Part shown: positions 21,715 to 32,060 of the stretch, in pieces
How positions within the stretch are numbered: position 1 is the first letter of the stretch
Layout: the number at the start of each line of letters is the position of its first letter
NCBI GenBank assembly: GCA_039720395.1
Contig: CM077824.1
Coordinates: forward strand, 22,716,013-22,780,012
Length of the DNA stretch: 64,000 nt
DNA from: Liquidambar formosana
Lineage: Eukaryota; Streptophyta; Magnoliopsida; Saxifragales; Altingiaceae
Reading direction: 5' to 3'
Notes under the pieces: model-generated
Database searches by the model: none
Seen by the model: the letters and a program-made list of their open reading frames with translations, nothing else
What the model was told of the DNA's origin: nothing
Made by a program: the position numbers and the translations under genes

Positions 21715-24700
21715 ATGGCCGGAGAAGAAGGAAAGGCGACAAGAATCGAGAAATTCGATGGCACAGATTTTGGGTATTGGAGGATGCAAATCGAGGATTA
21801 TCTCTATGGGAAGAAATTACATCTGCCTCTGTTAGGGGCGAAGCCAGACAGTTTAAAAGAAGAGGAATGGAATCTTCTTGATAGACAGGTACTGGGAGTT
21901 ATTCGATTAACTCTGTCAAGGTCAGTTGCGCACAACGTTGTGAAGGAGAAGACCACCAAGGGTCTGATGGCGGCTCTGTCTAGTATGTATGAGAAACCAT
22001 CGGCTAACAACAAGGTGCATCTGATGAAAAAGTTGTTTAATTTGAAGATGGTGGAAGGTACCCCTGTTGCGCAGCATCTGAATGAGTTCAATACAATTGT
22101 TAATCAATTGTCCTCTGTCGAGATTGATTTTGATGATGAAATCCGTGCTTTGATTGTTTTGGCTTCTTTGCCAAACAGTTGGGAAGCCATGAGAATGGCG
22201 GTGAGTAATTCTGCAGGGAAGAATAAACTCAAATATGAAGATATTCGAGATTTGATTTTAAGCGAGGAGGTTCGCAGGAGAGATGCGGGTGAAACCTCGG
22301 GTTCTGGTTCCGCCTTAAATCTCGAGACAAGAGGTAGAACACAGGATAGAAATTCTAATCGGAATAGATCAAAATCTAGAAGAGGAGGTAGAAGTAAATC
22401 CAGATCTGGACGACAACCAGAATGCTGGAATTGTGGCAAGATTGGCCACTTTAAGAAAAATTGTAGAGAACCGCAGAAGAAAAGGAATGAGAATGATGCT
22501 GCAAATGCTGTGACAGATGAACTACAGGATGCCCTACTACTTTCTGTTGACAGTCCCATTGACTCTTGGGTCTTGGACTCAGGAGCTTCTTTCCATACTA
22601 CCGCACACCGAGAAATCATGGAGCACTATGTTACAGGTGATTTTGGGAAGGTGTATTTGGCTGATGGAGAAGCCTTGGACATTGTGGGTATGAGAGATGT
22701 TCGCATTAAATTGCTGAATGGGTCTGTGTGGTTGATACAGAAAGTGCGACATGTCCCTAAGTTGATGAGGAATTTGATTTCTGTAGGACAGCTTAATGCT
22801 AAAGGTCACACGGTGACATTTGGTGGTGATACTTGGAAGATCACAAAGGGAGCCATGGTAGTGGCTCGTGGAACAAAAACAGGTACTTTGTACATGACCT
22901 CAAGTGTGAGAGATACTATTGCAATGGTTGATGCAAAAGTTGATACAAACCTATGGCACCGCAGGCTTGGTCACATGAGCAAAAAAGGGATGAAAGTGAT
23001 GTTGTCTAAAGGGAAACTACCAGAGTTGAAATCCCTTGACTTTGATTTGTGTGAGAGCTGCATTCTTAGGAAACAGAGAAGGGTCAGTTTCTTGAAAGGA
23101 GGCAGAACTCCAAAGGCTGAAAAATTGGAGTTGGTACACACAGATTTGTGGGGAGCTTCTCCAGTTGCATCTCTTGGAGGTTCACGGTATTATATCACAT
23201 TTATTGATGACTCAAACAGGAAGGTATGGGTTTATTTTCTGAAAAATAAATCTGAGGTATTTGAGACCTTTAAGAAATGGAAGGCTATGGTTGAAACCGA
23301 AACAGGTTTGAAGGTAAAATGTTTAAGGTCTGATAATGGTGGAGAGTACATAGATGGGGGGTTTAGAGAATTTTGTGCTGCTAATGGGATTAGGATGGAA
23401 AAGACTATTCCCGGGACACCACAGCAGAATGGCGTGGCTGAGCGCATGAACAGGACCCTCAATGAGCGTGCTAGAAGTATGAGGTTGCATGCTGGGTTGC
23501 CAGAAATTTTTTGGGCCGATGCAGTCAGCACAACGGCTTACTTGATAAATCGAGGACCATTTGTTCCTTTGGATTGCAGGATACCTGAAGAGGTATGGAG
23601 TGGAAAGGAGGTAAACCTTTCTTACTTGAAAGTTTTTGGCTGTTTATCTTATGTTCATATTGACTCTAATGCTCGCAGTAAACTAGATGCTAAGTCTAGA
23701 AAATGTTTCTTTATTGGCTATGGTGATGAGGCTTTTGGTTATCGGTTTTGGGATAATCAAAATCGAAAAATCATCAGGAGTAGAAATGTGATTTTCAATG
23801 AACAGGTTATGTACAAGGACAGGTCAAGTGCAGAATCTGTTGTTGCAGGGCCAGAACTAAAGAAGTCTGAGTTTGTTGACTTAGATGAATTTTCTGAGCG
23901 CACAGTACAGAGTAGGAGTCAGGAAAATAATGAGAATGTAGACCCACAGGTAGAACAGTGTACACCCACAGAGGCTGTCCGAAGGTCTTCTAGGAACATT
24001 AGACCTCCACAGTGTTTCTCACCATCCCTGTTCTACATTTTGCTGACTGATAGTGGTGAGCCAGAGAGTTATGACGAAGCTTTGCAGGTTGAAAATTCTA
24101 GTAAGTGGGAGTTAGCCATGAAGGATGAGATGGAGTCACTGATGACGAATCAAACATGGGAACTAACTGAATTACCAGAAGGGAAGAAGGCTTTACATAA
24201 CAAATGGGTGTACAGGATAAAGGAAGAGCATGATGGTAGCCAGCGCTACAAAGCTAGATTAGTTATGAAAGGGTTTCAGCAGAAGGAGGGTGTTGATTAC
24301 ACAGATATTTTCTCTCCAGTTGTGAAGCTAACAACAATCAGGCTGGTACTGGGAATTGTGGCTGCAGAGAATCTTCATCTTGAGCAGTTAGATGTGAAGA
24401 CAGCATTCCTTCATGGTGATTTGGAGGAGGATATTTATATGCATCAGCCACAGGGATTCGTAGTGCAGGGAAAGGAGAATCAAGTTTGCAAACTGAGAAA
24501 GAGCTTGTATGGGTTGAAACAAGCGCCAAGACAATGGTACAAGAAGTTTGACAGCTTCATGTGTAGCACTGGGTTCACAAGGTGCCAGGCAGACCATTGT
24601 TGCTATGTTAAGAGTTTTGACGACTCTTATATCCTATTACTGTTGTATGTGGATGATATGCTTGTTGCGGGGTCTAATATTGAGGAGATTAATAATCTCA

Positions 24701-25608
24701 AGAAGCAGTTGTCAAAACAATTTGCAATGAAGGATTTGGGTGCTGCAAAACAAATCCTTAGTATGAGAATCATCAGAAACAGGGTCAGTGGGACACTGAA
24801 GCTTTCACAAACAGAGTATGTGAAGAAGGTTCTTAGTCGATTTAGCATGGATAGTGCTAAACCAGTGAGCACACCTTTGGTTAGTCATTTTAGACTATCT
24901 AAGGATCAGTCACCAAAGACAGAGCAAGAGCAGGCCTACATGAGTAGGGTTCCCTATGCCTCAGCTATTGGAAGCCTTATGTATGCTATGGTCTGCACAA
25001 GACCGGACATTGCACATGCAGTGGGAGTAGTTAGTAGGTACATGAGTAATCCGGGAAAACAGCATTGGGAGGCAGTCAAATGGATCCTAAGGTATTTGAA
25101 AGGCACTTCAGATACAACTCTGTGCTTCACAAGAGCAGGTTTAAAACTGCAGGGTTTTGTGGATGCTGACTTAGCTGGTGATGTTGATAGCAGGAAGAGT
25201 ACTACAGGAATTGTGTATACTCTTGGTGGTACAGCTGTGAGTTGGGCTTCTAAGTTGCAGAAGATTGTTGCTCTCTCTACTACAGAAGCTGAATATGTAG
25301 CCATAACTGAAGCTGGAAAGGAGATGATTTGGTTACAGGGTCTCTTGGATGAACTGGGTAAGAAGAATGAGAGGGGTACTTTACACAGTGATAGTCAGAG
25401 TGCTATTTTTCTTGCTAAGAATCCAGCGTTTCATTCTAGAACGAAGCATATACAGTTGAGATACCACTTTATTCGTTCTCTTCTTGACAGTAGACAGTTG
25501 GTGCTGGAGAAGATTCGTGGAACTGAAAATCCAGCAGATATGTTGACTAAGGGTGTCACTATTGAGAAACTGAAGCTGTGCTCAGCTTCGGTTGGTCTTC
25601 GAGCTTGA
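21715..25608 (+). CDS. Copia gag-pol polyprotein, intact
   Basis: The frame has 1297 codons from ATG 21715 to TGA; I prefer this ATG over the in-frame GTG at 21706. Order: a UBN2-like gag region (EKFDGTDFGYWRMQIEDYL near the N-terminus), an Arg/Ser-rich stretch, a CCHC zinc knuckle at residues about 237-250 (CWNCGKIGHFKKNC), and an aspartic protease with VLDSGASFH (Asp about 288). Then come a pre-integrase HX motif (LWHRRLGHM, about 415) and an integrase with a D-D-35-E triad at about 477, 540 and 576. Reverse transcriptase follows (DVKTAFLHGDLEEDIYM; YVDD at about 978-981), then RNase H with Asp about 1150 (GFVDADLAGD) and STTEAEYVA near 1190. Length and order match Tnt1/Tork-type elements. 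No stop, frameshift or missing catalytic residue is seen. Confidence 0.97.
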   Translation: MAGEEGKATRIEKFDGTDFGYWRMQIEDYLYGKKLHLPLLGAKPDSLKEEEWNLLDRQVLGVIRLTLSRSVAHNVVKEKTTKGLMAALSSMYEKPSANNKVHLMKKLFNLKMVEGTPVAQHLNEFNTIVNQLSSVEIDFDDEIRALIVLASLPNSWEAMRMAVSNSAGKNKLKYEDIRDLILSEEVRRRDAGETSGSGSALNLETRGRTQDRNSNRNRSKSRRGGRSKSRSGRQPECWNCGKIGHFKKNCREPQKKRNENDAANAVTDELQDALLLSVDSPIDSWVLDSGASFHTTAHREIMEHYVTGDFGKVYLADGEALDIVGMRDVRIKLLNGSVWLIQKVRHVPKLMRNLISVGQLNAKGHTVTFGGDTWKITKGAMVVARGTKTGTLYMTSSVRDTIAMVDAKVDTNLWHRRLGHMSKKGMKVMLSKGKLPELKSLDFDLCESCILRKQRRVSFLKGGRTPKAEKLELVHTDLWGASPVASLGGSRYYITFIDDSNRKVWVYFLKNKSEVFETFKKWKAMVETETGLKVKCLRSDNGGEYIDGGFREFCAANGIRMEKTIPGTPQQNGVAERMNRTLNERARSMRLHAGLPEIFWADAVSTTAYLINRGPFVPLDCRIPEEVWSGKEVNLSYLKVFGCLSYVHIDSNARSKLDAKSRKCFFIGYGDEAFGYRFWDNQNRKIIRSRNVIFNEQVMYKDRSSAESVVAGPELKKSEFVDLDEFSERTVQSRSQENNENVDPQVEQCTPTEAVRRSSRNIRPPQCFSPSLFYILLTDSGEPESYDEALQVENSSKWELAMKDEMESLMTNQTWELTELPEGKKALHNKWVYRIKEEHDGSQRYKARLVMKGFQQKEGVDYTDIFSPVVKLTTIRLVLGIVAAENLHLEQLDVKTAFLHGDLEEDIYMHQPQGFVVQGKENQVCKLRKSLYGLKQAPRQWYKKFDSFMCSTGFTRCQADHCCYVKSFDDSYILLLLYVDDMLVAGSNIEEINNLKKQLSKQFAMKDLGAAKQILSMRIIRNRVSGTLKLSQTEYVKKVLSRFSMDSAKPVSTPLVSHFRLSKDQSPKTEQEQAYMSRVPYASAIGSLMYAMVCTRPDIAHAVGVVSRYMSNPGKQHWEAVKWILRYLKGTSDTTLCFTRAGLKLQGFVDADLAGDVDSRKSTTGIVYTLGGTAVSWASKLQKIVALSTTEAEYVAITEAGKEMIWLQGLLDELGKKNERGTLHSDSQSAIFLAKNPAFHSRTKHIQLRYHFIRSLLDSRQLVLEKIRGTENPADMLTKGVTIEKLKLCSASVGLRA

Positions 25609-25688
25609 GGACAGGAAGATGAGTTGCTGCGATAGTTACTTTGTTTAGAGGCATGTGGTGTTTGGTGTTGGTGATTGGACTAGTCTCC

Positions 25689-25699
25689 AAGTGGGAGAT
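25689..25699 (+). other. Polypurine tract
   Basis: AAGTGGGAGAT lies immediately before the 3' LTR and would prime plus-strand DNA synthesis. Confidence 0.85.
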
Positions 25700-26096
25700 T
25701 GTTAGGCTATGTGTGGAGCCCGTCCAACATAGTTTTTTCCTTCAGATGCACGTACGTGCATGTGTAATGCTCGTACGAGCATCGGTAATGCACGTACGAT
25801 CATGTGCGACGGATATGTTTTATTTAACCCGGAAATATAAGGGTTTTATCACATTCTGATGTTAAGGTTGAGAGCCGTCTTTGAGAGCACTGTGTCTGGG
25901 AGTGTTTGAGTGTGAGACCTCTTTGTATTGTTCTTCAAAACATAGTGATATCGCTGCAACTCCGTGGACGTAGCCTGAATTGGGTGAACCACGTAAATTT
26001 GTGTGTTGTTTATTTGCCTTTGATTTATTTGCGTTTTTTTTCTTCTCTATATTTGCATCTCAAGATCCGTAGGAATAGGGTAGTTTAACCCCAACA
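25700..26096 (+). repeat. 3' LTR of the copia element
   Basis: It has 397 bp, TGTTAGG...CCAACA, with the same palindrome array and TATA-like box as the 5' LTR but without the 52-bp duplication. Confidence 0.95.
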
Positions 26097-26099
26097 GTT

Positions 26100-26178
26100 A
26101 TGTATATATATATATCTAGATAGATAGATATATAGATATAGATATAGATATAGATATGTGCGTGTGTGTATATGTATA
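26100..26178. repeat. TA/TAGA microsatellite
   Basis: TATATATATA, GATA and ATAGATAT repeats followed by a short GTGTGT run directly abut the copia element. Confidence 0.9.
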
Positions 26179-26299
26179 TTGATATTGTTTCAATTTTTTG
26201 AAGCATTTTGTATTAAAAAATGCCCTTTTCTTCATGAAAATTTGATCCAGTACTCTTCTCTGGAACATTACTGGCAGTAATAGCTCTATACTTGTTTGT

Positions 26300-26660
26300 T
26301 CTTCTGGCACTGGGGATGAGAAATTTGGAGCAATCTCCCTACCACCTCACATTGAGAGAGATTATAAGAGCAGACAGTGGATGATCTAGACATTTGTATA
26401 GTAAAAGATTATGGTGTGAAGGAGACTTGGACTAAAGAGTATGTTATTAAAAAACAAATGTTCTGTTTGCCAGAGTGGGCTTTTTGTAGAATAATAGAAT
26501 ACGTGAGCAGTGGGAAAAGGATGATCTTATGCGACCATAGAACTCTATTGGCTTATAATCCACGGGGAAGAAAGTTTAGGCATCTGAAAATTCGAGAAAG
26601 CCATCGAGCAAATGGTATGTTTATAGTATTTTTTGTTCCAAGTCTTAAGGATCCTATATG
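26300..26660 (+). pseudogene. F-box gene relic, FBA C-terminal part only
   Basis: There is no F-box. The FBA domain is recognisable from about 26305 (GTGDEKFGAISLPPHIE). It has a frameshift or stop near 26385, then ICIVKDYGVKETWTKEYVI, MILCDHRTLLAYNPRGRKF and RHLKIRESHRANG. It ends in a variant of the C-terminal block seen in the sister copies. The copia element lies 200 bp upstream, so the missing 5' part may have been lost or displaced around that site. Its 3' flank (26990-27190) matches the flanks of the other F-box relics. Confidence 0.75.
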
Positions 26661-27186
26661 GGAAGTAAGTGAGACCCTGAATCTTAGCTTGTTTACATAG
26701 TTCTGTCACAGGAGATGCCCTAACAAGTCTTCATCTTCTTCTTCTTTTTCTTCTCTGCAGTAACTCTCTCTGTCACCCAATGGCAGACAGTTTATTAAAG
26801 TAAAAGCATCCAAAGAGAATTCTTCATGAAACTCAACACGTGCATGCCGGGACCATTCCATTGAATCGCTTTTGAATACAGAAGGGCAAAATTTCGTGTA
26901 GTAAATACGAAAACAATTCTGAAATGCAACACGAAAACTATATGTTGCAGAGCAGCTGAGTGCATACTAGCTAGCTAGATTTTGCTTTAAATGAATCATA
27001 TGATTTGTTACATAAATGTGTGTCATCTTTGTTCTCACTTATCGAATGGCTAGCACTTAGTCATCTTTTTTATTGGTGTTTGGGTCCCTCTTCCATATAT
27101 GCTGAAATAAAATTTATTTGGTGCAACTTTCTTCTTGGATCTATGATCTCAAATCCATGCTCTAGAATAGATTAAGCTTTCAAATA
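26661..27186. repeat. F-box 3' flank, copy before the LINE
   Basis: No gene. AATCATATGATTTGTTACATAAATGTG and AATCCATGCTCTAGA-like words recur after the other F-box relics near 33800-33870, 47740-47800 and 50800-51000, showing that gene and flank duplicated together. Confidence 0.7.
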
Positions 27187-27249
27187 AGCATTGTACTGTT
27201 GACTAATTGTGTTGCCGACTTAGCCACCTTGCATCATTTGAAGATTGGT

Positions 27250-28372
27250 AGAATACTTTCTAAAGCTCCTACTATAACTCCAGTTACTTGGTATCCTCCT
27301 CCCCCAAATTGGGTTAAGCTTAATACTGATGGGTTAGCCAAAGGTAACCCAGGAACTAGGGGTGCAAAATGGTTCGGGTAGACCCAAGGACCGGACCGTT
27401 CCGTGTAATTCGGTCCGGTCCGGTTCGGGCCAAATCAAATTCGGTCTGGTTCCGGTCTAAAATCTTAAGTCCTGAATTACTTCGGTCCGGGCCACGATTT
27501 AGGGGTTTTAGTCCCAGCCCGGACCGAATTCCCGAATTCCAAAATATATATATATGATTAGATATATAATTATATGTTAATATTAATGTATTATACTCAA
27601 TAAATAAGTATTATTCAATGAATAATAATTCTTATTCAATAAATTTCTTACCTTTTACCAAAAAAAAAACTAAAACAAAAAACAAAAAAAAAAACCAAAA
27701 ACAAAAACCAAAGAACAAAAAGAAAAAAAAAAAAAAAAACAAACAAACCAAGAACCGGACCGGCCCGAACCGAATTTTTCGGTTCGGTCCCGGTCCCGGT
27801 CCCGGTCCCGGTCTCGGTCCAAGCCTAAATCGGTCCGGTTCCGAGACAAATTTTGAAGTCCCAAATTAGTTCGGTCTGGTCCAGAAACACCTCTGGCCCA
27901 GACCGACCCGGACCGATTTGCACCCCTACTAGGAACTGCTTCTGTTGGAGGGGTGTTTCGAAATTGCAGAGGTTTTGTTAAGGGTATTTTTACTGCTACT
28001 TTGGGTTTCCATACGGCCTTCTATGCAAAGCTATCAGCTGTTGTGCTGGGCATTGAGCAAGCTTGGGAGAAGGGTTGGAGGGCATTATGGTTGGAATGCG
28101 ATTCTCAATTTGTAATTCAGTGTCTGAAGAATGCTTCATTTATTCCTCCTTGGAGTTTAAGGACTCGTTGGTTTAACTGCAAGATTTATTTACAGTCTAT
28201 GCAATTTCAATGTTCTCATATTTTTCGGGAAGGCAATGCGGTGGCAGATAAATGTGCTAATTTGGCTCTTCTCTATCCTGGTTTTCGTTGGTGTTGTTTT
28301 ACGCCTCCTAATCTTCTGGCTCTTTTATGTCATGACATGTATTGTATGCCTTCCTATAGATTTCGGCATTGA
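27250..28372 (+). pseudogene. LINE RNase H domain, split by a MITE
   Basis: RNase H removes RNA from RNA-DNA hybrids, and plant L1 elements carry this domain at the ORF2 C-terminus. Before the MITE the frame reads PPPNWVKLNTDGLAKGNPG (first catalytic Asp). After it comes TASVGGVFRNCRGFVKGIF, AKLSAVVLGIEQAWEKGW (Glu helix), LWLECDSQFVIQCLKN (second Asp) and SHIFREGNAVADKCANLAL (His/Asp), ending at TGA 28370-28372. The two parts match up across the MITE with the same reading continuity. The rest of ORF2 is missing because of 5' truncation. Confidence 0.88.
27357..27928. mobile_element. hAT MITE inserted in the LINE
   Basis: The ends TAGGGGTGCAAAATGG and its inverted copy ATTTGCACCCCTA are flanked by an 8-bp duplication with one difference, CCAGGAAC (27349-27356) and CTAGGAAC (27929-27936). 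The interior is made of GGTCCGG/CCGGACC and TCCCGGTCCCGG tracts that fold back. The poly-A-rich centre (27660-27740) creates spurious lysine-rich frames. Confidence 0.9.
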
Positions 28373-28608
28373 TTCCTTTTGTCAATTGGCTTGTGACTTT
28401 TATTAGTTATCATGACCAACTTTCTTTTTTTGCTTTCTCCTATTGTATTGATTTTCTTCTTTTGATTTTATATATATCTTTTGAGTTATTGAGCACATGA
28501 TTGGGAGTGCCTTGGGTGCCAACTTAATTGGGATTCTGAGTCGCTCTTTGATGCTTATTACTCTTTCATTGATTCAAAAAAAAAAAAAAAAGCATTGTAC
28601 TGTTGACT

Positions 28609-29964
28609 TTACTTTCTTAATCCTCTCAAAAAGGGAAAAAAAAAAGGGTTTCAAAAATTCAAAGATCTGTAAGATTAGCTGAACATGCAAGGCATTTTCT
28701 TATTTTTTGTGTGTGTGGATAAATTGATGAGGCTCACTTTGTTTTTGAAGATGACTTTCAAACGAATGTGTTTCTGATTTGACCTGGTGGTCATGGCCAT
28801 TGGGTCGGACTTGGTATTTGAGGAAAGAGCTACTCAGAAAAGGCTCCTCTTCTTTATTTCGAGATGCACTGATCACCCAACTGCCCAATTTTTCTGTTTA
28901 TATGGTTCTCAAGGCATACTTTGATTTGTTTGATTAGCAGGTCAACAACAATATCCGTGCCCAACCTTAGTATTCCGTATCTAAAAAAGAGACAGTCAAG
29001 GGATAAACAATGCTCTTCTTAGGAGTCTCTGGAGTGTGGATGTTTTAAAGAGGTATATGTTTTATCTGGGCATTCAAAGTAATTGGTTGTCAAAACATTG
29101 TTGCTTAAACTCCTTGAGTGCTGATTTTGTAGCTGAGATAAACTAATTTATGATGCAGGGAGTGATCACCAGCCTGTTTGATTTTTTTACCCCTTTTTTT
29201 TTTTTGGGATGCAATGAGTGAAATGGGATTTAGTTAAAGTTAAACTTACTGGAATCTTGCCAATCTTTGTTCGAGTAACTGCACAAGAGATATACACACC
29301 CAAGCTGCAAAACCAACAGCAAACCAGATGTCTCAGTGCTAAACTCATGGACATGTATCCACAATGCGGAGTGAGAGATTTTGTAGTGATGAAATGAATT
29401 CAGGATTGAGATTTAACAGCAGAAGGAAAAGAGTAATTCAACAAGTTCGGTTACTCTGGCTTCAGTCTAGTTGTTCACCTTGTAATTGCCTTGTTGGGAA
29501 TATCGTGAATGGTGTGATAGTTTAATAGATAGGAAGGAGACAAATTTTGGGGTCTCCTCCAAATTACTGAATTTACAGCAGTAAAGCTGGGAAATCAAGG
29601 AGAGATAGGAGAGAGGTGGTAAAGCAAAATGGAAAGCTGGCTGGGAAATTGGTAGGATGGTTAAAAACTTTATGGTTTCTTGGGGTGGGGGCATTTTAAT
29701 TTTTCTAGTTCAGGTGAGAAATAATTTAAGAAAGAGTTAATGGAAGCCTACTTGACAGATGGGGAGTGCCAGGAACCTCAGCTGCACATTTTCTAATGAT
29801 GATCAAATAATGGTATGTGGCTTCCTAGATTTGCAGATGTGGGAATGTCATGGGCCGCAGCCATAGCTAATTAACTACTAAATAACTTTGATATGATATT
29901 TCCAATTGCACTGCCAAAAAAAAAAACATGATTTACGTACATATAGTGTAAAGAATCTGAGTAT
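28609..29964. other. Duplicated flank and unassigned DNA
   Basis: 28700-29000 matches 34050-34430 (GATAAATTGATGAGGCTCRC, TTTGTTTTTGAAGATGA, CCGGTGGTCATRGC). It is a diverged paralogous flank, not a gene. I recognise nothing in 29000-29964. Confidence 0.5.
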
Positions 29965-30575
29965 TTTACAAACAAAATCAGACTAACATATCCCTCCCAA
30001 TAATTAAAGGGTAAATTACAAAAAGAACGCCCTAATATTTGGCCTTTATTCATGTAATCCTCCCAAAGAGATAATGGTTGCAAATTGCTATGTCCTCAGA
30101 CAGTTTACAAATTTAGCAATTAGAGAGAAAAACAGTAGGTAACCACCATTATTTCCACAAACGATAATTGGTGGTGGCACTAATTGCTAAATTTGTAAGC
30201 TGTAATTGCAACCATTTTTTTTTTTTTTTTTAAATTAGGGGGTTACTTGAAAAAAACAAAAAAACCAAACATTTATTAAGGGTTTCTTGTAGTCAATAGG
30301 GTTAGTATGTTTGAGTACAATCTTATGTATGGCACTATATATCAATTACTCCGTATATAACTATTGAAGTTAATATGTTAGAGGCAAAACCAGTTACGAG
30401 TAATTTTTATCTCCTGCATATTTTAGAATTGTACAACAATTAATCTCATTCTCCTATTTTTCAATTTTTAATTTTCAATACTAATATGTTTTGCAATGCT
30501 GAATGCATTCTAGATTTTGTTTATTTCAGTTTCTATGTCTCAAGGCATGCTAGATTCGAGAGTTACAAGGAGAGT
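29965..30575. repeat. Local duplicate A (uninterrupted copy)
   Basis: It nearly matches 31157-31528 joined to 33548-33730. It starts ACAAAATCAGACTAACATAT and ends near TGCATTCTAGATTTTGTTTA. It contains a small foldback: GCAAATTGCTATGTCC...GCTGTAATTGCAACC between AAATTAC-type ends, possibly a decayed MITE. Duplicate A shows the state of the site before the gypsy-derived element inserted into duplicate B. Confidence 0.85.
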
Positions 30576-31156
30576 AATAGTTTAGTTTAGTTGCTTCCAC
30601 CATTTTCAACAATGGGAAATATGACTTACGATTGTTGCAAAGTATGATCAAAGTATGATTACTTCTTGTTTTCTTAACCAGTTCAAAGTCCTTCTTTCAG
30701 AACCAGCTTCAATATATCTTTTCTAAAATGATCTACCGTTGTCTATGTGATTTTTTTTTTTTTTTCATAAAAATTATTATTGTTGGAATAAACAAAAATA
30801 TGATATAGTTTAGGTATGCATTAAACATAGACTATCATACCATCCTGTTAGACTCAACTAGAATTACAGAAAAGTGAATATAACTGAAGATTTAAAGAAT
30901 AATGGTCTATTTGGTCATAGCTGGGACAATACAGTGTGAATAAACTTATTTCTCCCCGTAAAGTTGAAAATGTGCCTGGGTTTTATTAACTACTGAGTAG
31001 TTTTGATACTTTTTTTTTTTCAGTTACATTACCAATGAATGAACTAGATAAATAGCTGATGGGACTGTAGCCCAGCTTGTGAAAACAAATTTTATTTATA
31101 ACAATATCCATATGAAAAAAAACCCCACAACACCTATAGAAGAACCATCCTTCTAA
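30576..31156. other. Spacer between local duplicates, nothing recognised
   Basis: AT-rich DNA with poly-T runs (30752-30766, 31010-31020). No coding or repeat identity was seen. Confidence 0.4.
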
Positions 31157-31528
31157 CAAAATCAGACTAACATATCCCTCCCAACAATTAAAGAGTAAAT
31201 TACGAAAAAAAACGCCCTAATATTTTGCCTTTATTCATGTAATCCTCCCAAAGAGATAATGGTTGCAAATTGCAATGTCCTCAGACAGTTTACAAATTTA
31301 GCAATTAGAGAGAAAAACAGTAGGTAACCACCATTATTTCCACAAACGATAATTGATGGTGACACTAATTGCTAAATTTGTAAGCTGTAATTGCAGCCAA
31401 TTTTTTTTTTTTAGGGGGTTAAAAAAAAAAAAAAGAAAAACCAAACATTGGGGTTTCTTGAAGTTAATAGGGTTAGTATATTTGAGTACAATCTTATTTA
31501 TGGCACTATATATCAATTACTCTGTATA
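31157..31528. repeat. Local duplicate B, left part
   Basis: It matches 29965-30350. It is interrupted at 31528/31529 by the gypsy-derived element, after which the copy resumes at 33548. Confidence 0.85.
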
Positions 31529-32027
31529 TGATGCAGATTGTATCGGCATACACACCACGGGCTGTTGGACGTCTTGCTGCTGAATCGGGATTCTAATTTA
31601 TTTAGATATTTTAGGAGTCTTTATTATTATTATTTAATTATTGCTTTTAATTTAATTTGTTTCCTAGGTAGTTTGATATTTTCTTATTCTAGTAGAACTA
31701 AGTTGTCTTGTTCTTGTAGAACTAGGTTTTTCTTCTTACTTGTTCTAATAGAATTAGGTTTTCTTGTTCTAGTAGAACTAAGTTTTTCTTATTAGTTCTC
31801 TATATAAAGGGATGCAAGCCTTATGTTGGTGTTAAGTTGATTATTTTCAAAGATTAATAATATTGAGAGAGAGAGTTCTCCTTTATTTTCCTACTTTCAT
31901 GTTCTTGAGAGAATATTAATTGTGGTTGCCTACTATCTGGCATTGTTCTTGCGACAATCAACAGATTGGTGGAAGCTTGTTTGTTTTTTGGTGAGTTAGG
32001 CTCGACTGCATATTTTTCGCTGCATCA
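31529..32027 (+). repeat. 5' LTR of the gypsy-derived element
   Basis: It contains four degenerate copies of TTGTTCTAGTAGAACTAGG (31685-31795), each with the palindromic core TTCTAGTAGAA, just upstream of a TATA box, CTATATAAAGG at 31800-31810. The repeats sit where promoter elements are expected. Confidence 0.92.
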
Positions 32028-32060
32028 GTTGGTATCAGAGACCAGTTCGTTCTTGCCGTC

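Larger units (their letters stand above)
21232..26096 (+). mobile_element. Complete Ty1/copia LTR retrotransposon (Tnt1/Tork-like)
   Basis: The 4865-bp element has LTRs with TG...CA ends (21232-21680 and 25700-26096) and a perfect 5-bp target duplication GTTAT (21227-21231 and 26097-26101). It also has a primer-binding site, a polypurine tract and one uninterrupted gag-pol frame. By eye the aligned LTRs differ at seven positions over about 397 bp (about 98% identical), six being C/T transitions. The 5' LTR is 52 bp longer because of an internal tandem duplication. All the parts needed for autonomy are visible, so this is the youngest and only possibly active element in the window. Confidence 0.97.
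27205..28590 (+). mobile_element. 5'-truncated L1-type LINE with poly-A tail
   Basis: The insertion is bracketed by a perfect 18-bp target duplication AGCATTGTACTGTTGACT (27187-27204 and 28591-28608) and ends in a poly-A tail at 28576-28590. It is 5'-truncated, carrying only the RNase H end of ORF2 and the 3' untranslated region, whose final GGCTCTTTGATGC-like motif recurs at 60410. Unfilled paralogous sites are present at about 33875-33895 and 51010-51025. A hAT MITE has since inserted into it. Confidence 0.93.

Noticed and set aside
22104..22619. 171-codon minus-strand ORF
   Set aside because: Antisense of the intact copia gag-pol.
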